Assembly (NCBI RefSeq): GCF_010686655.1
Contig: NZ_JAAGVY010000005.1
Location: 1 to 52,500 of the forward strand
Length of the DNA stretch: 52,500 nucleotides
Origin: Cryomorpha ignava
GTDB taxonomy: Bacteria > Bacteroidota > Bacteroidia > Flavobacteriales_D > Cryomorphaceae
Direction: 5' to 3'
Shown here one piece after another: positions 46,501 through 52,500 of the stretch. The notes under the pieces are model-generated. The model saw nothing but the letters and a program-made list of their open reading frames with translations. It searched no databases and had not been told where the DNA came from. The position numbers and the translations under genes were made by a program. How positions within the stretch are numbered: position 1 is the first letter of the stretch; each line of letters opens with the position of its first letter.

Positions 46501-49500
46501 TGAGTGAATAGGACTGGTGCCAGAAAATGTCGCTCCATCACCAAAATCCCATAACCATTCCACTGCTCCGGGAGCATCTGTTGAAAAGGTTATCGCATCA
46601 CCTACGCATGGCGGATCAGGTATCGAACTTGCGGTGATTGAATTAATGTTTATTGATCCGATTTCAATAATTTTGGTGATTGTTGCCTTGCAGCCATCAG
46701 CGTTTGTAACTTCTAAGGTCACACTATGCGATCCTGGAACAAATTTTACTTTGGGATTCTGATCTGATGAAAAGAAAGTTTGTGGGGGATTCTGATTCAG
46801 TGAGTACGTCCAATTCCATGACACAATTGGGTCATCGATATAAGTAGAAAAATCTGTGAACTGAACAGAGTCACATCCTATATATTCGAATGCGAAGTCA
46901 GCCGCTACCGGAACGCAAATTGAAGTATCACGCCCGACTGAACAGAATCCACCTATACTGTCGTTTCTCGGCACCAAGGCATTGAGAACGACATAATAAC
47001 ATCCCGCTTTATTATAATGATGCGTTGGATTTTGAATATTGGAATTAGTTTGGTCTCCAAATGACCAGGAACCCATGCTAGCATTGAATAAGTGAACATC
47101 AAATATGTAGTCATTACAGTATGGAGAATCAGGATAGCTTGAAGTTATGACTACTGAATTTGAATCCACTGGACATGGAGCTGTAGTTCCAATACAAGAA
47201 TCTTGAACTACATAAATGGTGTTAGATGTGTTTATACATCCAGTCTGGGTATCTAATACATCAACCTTGTAAGCGAAAGTGTGTTCAACATTTGTATTTG
47301 GGTGCAGTAAATTAGCGGTGGTACTAAAGGGTCCTTGATCACTTCCATCACAAAACCATTGAAATTCATAACTATCGTTTTGAGCAACAATATTTACAGA
47401 ACCACCCCCATCTATGCATAAGTGGGGATTATCGCCAGTAGAAATATTTGCAACTGGACCAGGCACTTCGCTTGCTTTGAAATAAGCCGTGGCGCTGCAA
47501 CCATTGTTATCAATAGTTGTAACCGAATAATTTCCGGCTGTGCTTATTGACGCTGTATTACTAGTACTTGGTGGAATTGGAGTATTCCACAAATAGGTGT
47601 CAAATCCTGTCGCGGTTTCTAAAACTGCCGTCACACCCGGACATAAATTTCCATTTTGGGTGATCACGGGTTTAATCGGACTAAAGAGGGTTTGAGCTAC
47701 AGAATCAGTTACAATATTTCCACAAACTTCCACTTCAACTTTCACATATTTTATACCTGGGCTATTGTTCCATTGCACTTGAACCTCATCCGTTCCCTGA
47801 CCAGATATGATACTTCCGTCAGTGATTCCATTAATGGACCAGGTTATATTGGCATCATCAATTTGAGCGGGAGTCAGCGTATAGGTAGCAATGGTATTGG
47901 TACAATTCGCATTGCCGGTAATAACCAAAGGCCCATTGACAGATTTTTCAACAATGTTCAAACTTATGGGATCAGAAGAACACCCAGGTTCTTCAAGAAG
48001 ATATTGGTACACGGACACACTACCCGCCCCGGCCCATGTTACAAGGATTGAATTTGAATTTGAGAATGTGGGGGTACCCCCGGTCACGTTCCAAATATAC
48101 CCAACTCCCGTTTCCGATGAAGTCACCGTATATAACACTTGGTCATTAGCACAGATGCTATCAGGGCCTTCAATGGTGAGCGGGGGTGGTAATTCGATCA
48201 CCTTAAATATTTTGGTCTGCACATTGTTACAGTATACGGACGGATCATTAGGCGTGGCTGTTAAGGTATAAGTGCCAGTCCCACCGTCCCAAGTAATAGA
48301 CATATTATTCACATCTAACGTGGCGGTTGCGGGGGTAATTGTCCACGAATAGTCTGACGAAGGTGAACTCGTTGCGCTAAATAAAGAAGTTGAGCCAACG
48401 CAGACTACAGTTTCTTGCGTAAACAATTCAAAATAGGGTTTCACCTGAACCATCAGATCAGCAACTCCAGAGCACTCTGTGCCAGAGTGGTTCGCTGTTC
48501 CATTTAGAAACTCACTGGTGTATTCAACATGAATGGAAGAAATAACAGCTACCGTCCAGTTGATATTAATTTGATGCATTCCTTGACCGGTAAATGGTAC
48601 AGGATCACCAAAGATATCAAGCACAGTCCACGTATATTCGGCCGATATCCATTTTGGTACAGAATAGACATGCGTGGAATTAAGACATACCTCTGAAGGT
48701 CCGTCGATATTAGAAACGGATGGAATAATTGGTACAGTAACTTCAGTCGGATCAGTACAATATGTATCATCACATCCTGTAACAGCCAGTGATACTATGC
48801 CATCGAAGCCGCCACTCCAAAACACACATATAGTATCGTTATAACTGTCCTGTCCATAAAAGTTAAATGGTATTACATCACCATTGGTATTTGTAACCGA
48901 CCAAGTATAGGAAGAGCAGTGACTGGCATCCGTCCAATATTTAGAGCTATCTCCCTGGCAGAGGGTTGAGATCCAGTAGATATTTGGCCCAGGCAAAGAA
49001 TCGACTATCACATCCATACTTATAGAATCCGTACAGCAGCAGAGTTGATTTCCGTCTAAGTCGTAATTTAACTTAGTTGCGTACAGGGTAACCGTATGCG
49101 TGCCGGGAGATGTAAATTCATGCGTTGGATTCATATCAGATGACAATGGAGTATTATCGCCAAAGTCCCAAACATATTGGTCAGAATTGGATGAGAAGTT
49201 TGTGAAACTCATTGGATTGCCTAAGCATACATAACCGTCAGACGAAAAATTGGCTGTTGGTCCCAACATAATGGTTACGCAGAGAGAAATGGTTTCCATT
49301 CCGTTGATTGTAAGTTCTACATTTCCCGTTCCTGCTGAACCCCATAGTACATTAATTTCCGCTGCATTAGCGCCTAATGACAATGTTCCACCATCAACGT
49401 CCCAATTATAAGAATTGTTGGAATTATAGGGTACATAGAAGGTGGTATTGGAAGAATCACAGACACTTACACATGATGGAATTGGATCGCTAGGATTTCC

Positions 49501-49995
49501 TTCGTCACCTTGAAAGTCTTCTAAATTAATCAGGGAGCAATCGGGTTTTGGGCATTTTACAACTATTGTAACCGTAGCCATAGAAATTTCGCCAAATTGG
49601 GAGTAGGCCTCGTAGTTGAAAATATGAGTGCCGCAACATGGAGGAGCGTCAGGGTCAGTATAATATACATTACCTATTTCATCAATGTAAAAACACGCAT
49701 CTCCCGGGGATTGAACGAAAATAAAGTCATCTCCAAAAAACTCATCATTATCTAATACATTCAGCATTAATGGATCACCTCCAATAACACAGAAATAATC
49801 ATCAATAGCACCATAATTAATTCCAAGGCACATGCAATCTTCAGTAACAATATCATTCACTGTTGTTGGATTACCGTCATCACAGCTTGCGCCAAAGTTG
49901 GCTAAGAGGTCTGGGCAATCATAAACTTGTGAAAATAATTGGGTTGCGAAAAAAATACCTACTATCAAGAATAGGCCAGGTGAGAACTTTTTCAT
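43516..49995 (-). CDS. Giant PKD-repeat secreted protein, T9SS type A
   Basis: The 2159-residue protein starts with a signal peptide (KFSPGLFLIVGIFFATQLFSQ). It contains many Ig/PKD-like units: clear PKD motifs are YVWDFGDNTPLSS (near residue 275), WSFGDQTNSN (near 985) and EWLWDFGDGATFSG (near 1150), with repeats of the form GSYLWNT or ISTAGNYSVT between. Cysteines are abundant. The last 80 residues are a type A T9SS sorting domain (LSIYPNPTRRIFNIV, LSSGLYFVHFI). It is likely a surface adhesin or matrix protein; no enzymatic domain was recognised. No transposon or frame break interrupts its 6.5 kb. Confidence 0.88.
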   Translation of the reverse strand: MKKFSPGLFLIVGIFFATQLFSQVYDCPDLLANFGASCDDGNPTTVNDIVTEDCMCLGINYGAIDDYFCVIGGDPLMLNVLDNDEFFGDDFIFVQSPGDACFYIDEIGNVYYTDPDAPPCCGTHIFNYEAYSQFGEISMATVTIVVKCPKPDCSLINLEDFQGDEGNPSDPIPSCVSVCDSSNTTFYVPYNSNNSYNWDVDGGTLSLGANAAEINVLWGSAGTGNVELTINGMETISLCVTIMLGPTANFSSDGYVCLGNPMSFTNFSSNSDQYVWDFGDNTPLSSDMNPTHEFTSPGTHTVTLYATKLNYDLDGNQLCCCTDSISMDVIVDSLPGPNIYWISTLCQGDSSKYWTDASHCSSYTWSVTNTNGDVIPFNFYGQDSYNDTICVFWSGGFDGIVSLAVTGCDDTYCTDPTEVTVPIIPSVSNIDGPSEVCLNSTHVYSVPKWISAEYTWTVLDIFGDPVPFTGQGMHQININWTVAVISSIHVEYTSEFLNGTANHSGTECSGVADLMVQVKPYFELFTQETVVCVGSTSLFSATSSPSSDYSWTITPATATLDVNNMSITWDGGTGTYTLTATPNDPSVYCNNVQTKIFKVIELPPPLTIEGPDSICANDQVLYTVTSSETGVGYIWNVTGGTPTFSNSNSILVTWAGAGSVSVYQYLLEEPGCSSDPISLNIVEKSVNGPLVITGNANCTNTIATYTLTPAQIDDANITWSINGITDGSIISGQGTDEVQVQWNNSPGIKYVKVEVEVCGNIVTDSVAQTLFSPIKPVITQNGNLCPGVTAVLETATGFDTYLWNTPIPPSTSNTASISTAGNYSVTTIDNNGCSATAYFKASEVPGPVANISTGDNPHLCIDGGGSVNIVAQNDSYEFQWFCDGSDQGPFSTTANLLHPNTNVEHTFAYKVDVLDTQTGCINTSNTIYVVQDSCIGTTAPCPVDSNSVVITSSYPDSPYCNDYIFDVHLFNASMGSWSFGDQTNSNIQNPTHHYNKAGCYYVVLNALVPRNDSIGGFCSVGRDTSICVPVAADFAFEYIGCDSVQFTDFSTYIDDPIVSWNWTYSLNQNPPQTFFSSDQNPKVKFVPGSHSVTLEVTNADGCKATITKIIEIGSININSITASSIPDPPCVGDAITFSTDAPGAVEWLWDFGDGATFSGTSPIHSYILDGTYSVILTVTDANGCTDSGTISIIVNPGIPDGLAIVPGDTVICEGDTLTLTAPAGYSYLWNTLDDSQTIDVSQAGTYSVIITDANDCSRELDEVTISVYPAPVAIITGNPIICDGGCTTLISQFAPSYSWKDGSNTTIGTSSTFQVCQGNINNPYTLTITDVDGCSDTSDPIDVVVEPSPNFVVDISPDACEGKPITLSVNPPQQGVHYNWSTGQSGESIIVFQAGTYTAIGTNTSSGCSHAASVTIHPLPNLCLVPVGCYELCPDTICGPIGLASYQWLFNGAPIAGITGMEHCVEALVSGTYNLVGSTDFGCADTSGALILDILNCDSATCEKLIVSSDLLNSTDGLVNSCCASLSYTGNLFDIISMKIHSSDAEMIFDLSSINPQLQATGSNANFISLASINNGDLIPSAIPDFIEFCFGEVNASPQNVIIDWYDFAGEIVCSDTLIFDCPVEPDCTYLQSDSIYCNHDQEVLYDITICNPHNGEFAVGYIIFEVLTPTGVNLTPPNIDLNSSGTPILPGSCQTFTIALSGDNIAGGTFCYNILTHEFNPDSIPTTLCCSLDTIYCVEIPICDPCALVGIESLCPVPGEDCCYNVHIYNDFDDDFFDEISVCTVSPNTTLNVDNPPNSGWFTQNLTNTSVSFIPTDGSLDIGLFQLPKICVSSEFGPDHLVEVKWMKDDTVYCRDTISLFCEPDCGYLFDTNVSCLPGDMWGFSASLKNMSGHPVDLVAITFDDEIVNGSSGQFLLTGGIPSLGVYPFFNFTIDNTLALPGDTICFTVTLHDESEQGNHLTCCSFHYCIVLPECEVDLECLCESEFFDHLNNGITSTQDNSIPNLYTFQLTDHEYFQGCDFVEWNFASGPPQYSNGGAPIIHTWSSLVCATVHRFDDNGMYCYELVCKTFPLISESPLSIYPNPTRRIFNIVSQIEIVEGMIVEIRDINNRPVFRKDVTNVNTDSRIEIDIADLSSGLYFVHFITSENHWVEKISKQ

Positions 49996-50310
49996 TGGTT
50001 GAGTTTTGGTTAAAAAATTAGATTAAGAACTTGAAAACGTGCACTTTGTGGTTTGTTTTCATTGTTTGAAGGTGAGAAATACTTAATGCTATACCAAGAG
50101 CCATTTGCTGAAATGGCGCTTTGGTGGAATTAAGTACAGGGTTGATTCAATGAACAGAGTTTTTTTAAAAAAACTTAAGTTCGCAATGCAATAAGCCATA
50201 TTGACTGATTCAAGATGCAGATGGGCGCAGATTGAGAAAGAGAGAGAGTTTGGTTGAAAATAATTACAGCTTCATGCAGCACATTATTAAACTACCAAAC
50301 TATCGCGCAT
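49996..50310. other. Intergenic region upstream of the giant T9SS gene
   Basis: About 315 bases with no gene. It should contain the promoter of the minus-strand giant gene, but I find no exact TAnnTTTG. A T-run followed by an A-run near 50160-50180 could form a weak A/T hairpin. Confidence 0.4.
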
Positions 50311-50343
50311 AAAAAAACCCTTATAGATTTCTCTACAAGGGTT
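50311..50343 (-). terminator. Terminator attached to the 5S fragment
   Basis: On the minus strand AACCCTTGTAGA pairs with TCTATAAGGGTT and is followed by a T-run. It occupies the same place relative to the 5S sequence as the terminator of the true 5S gene, but with a different loop. Confidence 0.8.
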
Positions 50344-50352
50344 CTAAAAATT

Positions 50353-50413
50353 GGCGACGACATACTCTCCCGGAATACCAGTACCATCTGCGCTAATGAG
50401 CTTAACTTCTCTG
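50353..50413 (-). pseudogene. 3' fragment of 5S rRNA (duplicate)
   Basis: These 61 bases are identical to the 3' end of the 5S gene at the right edge of the window; identity continues 12 bases further, toward the terminator, giving 73 identical bases in all (50341-50413). After 50413 the match breaks off, with only a weak echo (GAATGG) a few bases later. No 23S or 5S 5' half follows, so this cannot be a working 5S gene. Confidence 0.9.
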
Positions 50414-50495
50414 CTCAATATAGAATGGAAAAAAAGATTATTTCCGAAAACCTTCAGAAGTTCAAACTATTTTCTTACCAGCCAAAAAAAGGTAT

Positions 50496-51056
50496 CTAAA
50501 AGTTAATCAAAACGTTACCGAATGGATACCAGTCTATCAAAAATTTAGCTATCAATGAATGTTCATATAAAACAGCCCCAAGCACTAAGTAGGTAGTAAC
50601 AAATATGGCAAAATTTAAGGATATTTCTCGGAATATTCTTCTTTTTGAGAAATTACTCAACAGTTTAAAACAACCAAACATACACACAATTCCAAACCAA
50701 TAGCTTCCCAATACCTGAAGAACACTCAATGTTTCAGAATAATATTTTTTAACAACCACCATCAATAATACTGAAGCTGCAACTGAAAAAATAATGTGTT
50801 TAGAAATTTGTTTTTTTAAATCAAATGAGTGAATTGAGTCTGCTGATGAGTCATCTTTGTCATTATTCCTATAAAAAATTGTCAATGCCCAAGCATGAAA
50901 TATACTTAAGAAACCTATTAGGATCAATATCTCGACCAAATTCGTAAAAATAAGTGACTCAAAATAGAAACCACGATTCAAAAGGAAAGCCAAAAACAAT
51001 AATGAAAACGAACTCAATGCCATTACCCTAATCTCCCAATTTCTAACCAACACCAT
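50496..51056 (-). CDS. Five-helix membrane protein, possible immunity partner
   Basis: The 186-residue protein has hydrophobic segments at about 11-29, 34-61, 88-103, 113-133 and 147-167, and one polar loop (YRNNDKDDSSADSIHSFDLKKQ). I recognise no family. It lies 46 nt after the lipoprotein gene on the same strand and within the region bounded by the two 5S copies. Small polytopic proteins in this position often give immunity to hydrophobic peptide toxins; that role is inference from context only. Confidence 0.7.
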   Translation of the reverse strand: MVLVRNWEIRVMALSSFSLLFLAFLLNRGFYFESLIFTNLVEILILIGFLSIFHAWALTIFYRNNDKDDSSADSIHSFDLKKQISKHIIFSVAASVLLMVVVKKYYSETLSVLQVLGSYWFGIVCMFGCFKLLSNFSKRRIFREISLNFAIFVTTYLVLGAVLYEHSLIAKFLIDWYPFGNVLINF

Positions 51057-51102
51057 AATATATTTTCTTTAGATTAATTACTTCAACGCAGAAAGCAAAT
51101 TT

Positions 51103-51909
51103 TTAACATCCTTCAATTACTCCAGCAATACTTCCGGCAAAACTAACTACAGCCGCAGCACCACCTATTCCGCCTGTTGCTGCACATAGCCCAATAAAAG
51201 ATGCTGCATAAAAAGCTAAATAAAAACCGCAATGCAATCCTGGTAAATCATCCTCAAGATCTCCAACTAATATCGCACCGTTATTTTGTCCTTCTGAAAC
51301 CAATGATATAGCAATATCGTAATTAAAATTAAGACGTAAAATTGAAGCAGCTGAAAGTGAATTATCATTTTCAAAGTCCGTTTTCAATCTATTCAGCTCA
51401 TTCTCAAAGTCGCGGAGAGAAAGAGCACTACTATCGAAAAGAGCTGTCATTTCACCATTATAGTTAATCTCTTCAATTTGCATACCCGCTGCGAGAAGAT
51501 CTGACTCTGTCAAATTTTGAGAATTAGTAACAGCGTCATTTAGAGCAATTCTATCAACCGAATAGCCAAGTGAATCATAAAAGTGACATATTCTATTTGC
51601 TAATTTTGTTTGGGTATCAAACTCTTTAGTTCCAGTTTCTGTATAGATGAACGGATCATATTTAGAAATATCATTTATATAATCAAATTCTTCTACGTAT
51701 TTTATTGATTCTATATGGATCCTTCCGGTAGTATTCATAGATTTAGCAGCTTGCATTTTACCATCACTATTTGACTTTCGTGGTGCATCAATCTCATATT
51801 GGGAACAAGACGTTGTGAAGAATACGACGGCAACAAATAAGGCTAGAATCTTTCTCCCAGTTAAAATAATTGGATTTTCGTTTGTAAATAATCTCGTTGA
51901 ATTTTTCAT
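51103..51909 (-). CDS. Lipoprotein with SDP-toxin-like hydrophobic C-terminal tail
   Basis: The 268-residue protein has a signal segment (ILALFVAVVFFTTSC) with lipidated Cys35, a polar middle domain (about 50-215) rich in Asp, Asn and Glu, then an acidic hinge (DLEDDLPGLH) and a 42-residue hydrophobic tail from Cys227 to Cys268. The tail begins CGFYLAFYAASF, has a second Cys at 242, and continues Gly/Ala-rich (ATGGIGGAAAVVSFAG). The SDP toxin released from Bacillus SdpC is also 42 residues and begins CGLYAVC. This suggests a toxin precursor (inference from memory of that peptide). A glycine-zipper membrane anchor is the alternative. Confidence 0.7.
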   Translation of the reverse strand: MKNSTRLFTNENPIILTGRKILALFVAVVFFTTSCSQYEIDAPRKSNSDGKMQAAKSMNTTGRIHIESIKYVEEFDYINDISKYDPFIYTETGTKEFDTQTKLANRICHFYDSLGYSVDRIALNDAVTNSQNLTESDLLAAGMQIEEINYNGEMTALFDSSALSLRDFENELNRLKTDFENDNSLSAASILRLNFNYDIAISLVSEGQNNGAILVGDLEDDLPGLHCGFYLAFYAASFIGLCAATGGIGGAAAVVSFAGSIAGVIEGC

Positions 51910-51927
51910 AATACTCTAATTTTTAAT

Positions 51928-51956
51928 TTAATATATTGAATTTTCAATGAGACAAA
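51928..51956 (-). promoter_or_regulatory. Possible promoter using the TTTG repeat as -33 element
   Basis: On the minus strand the last TTTG of the repeat (51953-51956) is followed after 17 nt by TATATTAA (51928-51935), which keeps the TAnnTT part of the -7 consensus but not the final TG. The start codon at 51909 follows 18 nt later. Confidence 0.35.
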
Positions 51957-51980
51957 CAAACAAACAAACAAACAAACAAA
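51953..51980. repeat. Tetranucleotide repeat (CAAA)7
   Basis: Seven perfect copies of CAAA, read as TTTG on the coding strand of the lipoprotein gene, lie 44-71 nt upstream of its ATG. Such tracts change length by slippage. Confidence 0.95.
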
Positions 51981-52370
51981 CTAAAAAGCGAATATTAACG
52001 AAATGTTGTATTCTTACATAGCTGTGAGAAATGCAGCTTAGTTAGTACCAGGTAATAGAGCAATTAGATCCTGCCATTCCTGCAAATAAAATCGGATACA
52101 ACTATTAACTCTTCCACACCAAGGTATCATGACAAGTCAAACATGAATATCCTAGGTTCTAAATATATTTATCATAAAGGATCATACAAATTAATTCAAA
52201 ACTCATAAATCCGAATCAATCACCCTCATGCGGTTTCAGTTACAAAAAGTTCTAAAACTTGGAAATTATCTGTCTTCTGTTTTACAGGGACATTTAAGCC
52301 GAACTGAAAATCCCAAAAGCTAGAAATAGCACCACAAGCAGCACGAGCTTAAAACAGGACATCAACCCAT
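51981..52370. other. Intergenic region between cassette and rRNA operon
   Basis: About 390 AT-rich bases with no supported gene, tRNA or integrase fragment. The last ~35 bases before the 5S terminator (GCAGCAC, TTAAAAC, CATAAAAAAACCC) weakly resemble the bases beyond the 5S fragment near 50275-50320, so the duplication may extend past the terminator. Confidence 0.4.
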
Positions 52371-52404
52371 AAAAAAACCCCTTGCAACAAAGTTACAAGG
52401 GGTT
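52371..52404 (-). terminator. rRNA operon terminator after 5S
   Basis: On the minus strand AACCCCTTGTAAC pairs with GTTGCAAGGGGTT and is followed by T residues, 10-40 nt after the 5S 3' end. Confidence 0.9.
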
Positions 52405-52413
52405 CTAAAAATT

Positions 52414-52500
<87 letters not shown>

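Noticed and set aside
43622-48271. Many plus-strand frames opposite the giant T9SS gene
   Set aside because: Shadows; their residues mirror the reverse strand of PKD repeats and lack starts or signals of their own.
43516-49995. Possible CRISPR or tandem DNA repeat in the giant gene
   Set aside because: The periodicity is at the protein domain level (PKD-like units); no identical DNA repeats with regular spacers were found.
50160-50180. A/T-only inverted repeat as terminator
   Set aside because: A T-run followed by an A-run gives a weak stem with no GC; not convincing.
50353-50413. A second functional 5S rRNA gene
   Set aside because: Only the last 61 bases are present and the 5' half is missing.

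Overview
The window reads as chromosomal DNA of a Bacteroidota bacterium, most likely a flavobacterium-like lineage (inference). The support is direct: five genes encode large secreted proteins with type IX secretion (T9SS) C-terminal signals, several genes carry the Bacteroidota promoter box TAnnTTTG, the DNA is AT-rich, and lineage-typical genes occur (DUF4834, YfhO-type membrane protein, a 938-residue CarB).

Layout. At the left edge is the start of a transposase gene (IS4-like, cut by the window), followed by a T9SS cargo protein (187-1833). From 2.1 to 10.2 kb is a surface-polysaccharide locus. It has a four-gene overlapping minus-strand operon (glycosyltransferase, UDP-GlcNAc 2-epimerase, PIG-L deacetylase, LpxD-like N-acyltransferase), a divergent flippase, an FkbM methyltransferase and a family 2 glycosyltransferase. 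From 10.6 to 19.5 kb are two paralogous LamG/CHU_C surface proteins, one broken by a single in-frame TGA, together with a YfhO gene, its DUF4834 partner and an unlisted C-terminal remnant of a second YfhO gene; together they look like a duplicated, rearranged and decaying locus. A REP-associated transposase with flanking hairpins sits at 19.7-20.7 kb.

From 20.7 to 38.8 kb is mostly housekeeping: carB, an alpha/beta hydrolase, rpmH (L34, 52 codons), an ABC exporter, a membrane glycosyltransferase / ECF sigma factor / rsmG operon, tgt followed by an LptG/LptF-type permease, a PIN/RHH toxin-antitoxin pair, ispE, accA, a lipoprotein, dnaB and a secreted protein overlapping dnaB. From 38.9 to 50 kb are surface and envelope genes: a small T9SS protein, a tandemly duplicated beta-barrel plus lipoprotein pair (four genes), a sulfotransferase-like gene and a 2159-residue PKD-rich T9SS protein.

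The right edge is the most unusual part. The window ends inside a 5S rRNA gene on the minus strand (3' end of an rRNA operon). About 2.06 kb further downstream there is a second copy of the last 61 nt of 5S plus its terminator. Between these direct repeats lies a two-gene cassette. One gene encodes a lipoprotein ending in a 42-residue hydrophobic Cys/Gly-rich tail that resembles the SDP toxin of Bacillus SdpC; the other encodes a five-helix membrane protein that could be its immunity partner. A seven-copy TTTG repeat lies at the likely promoter. This is the best candidate for an undescribed system here: a toxin/immunity-like cassette lodged at the 3' end of 5S rRNA.

All functional calls are by eye from motifs. 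No database or structure search was run.
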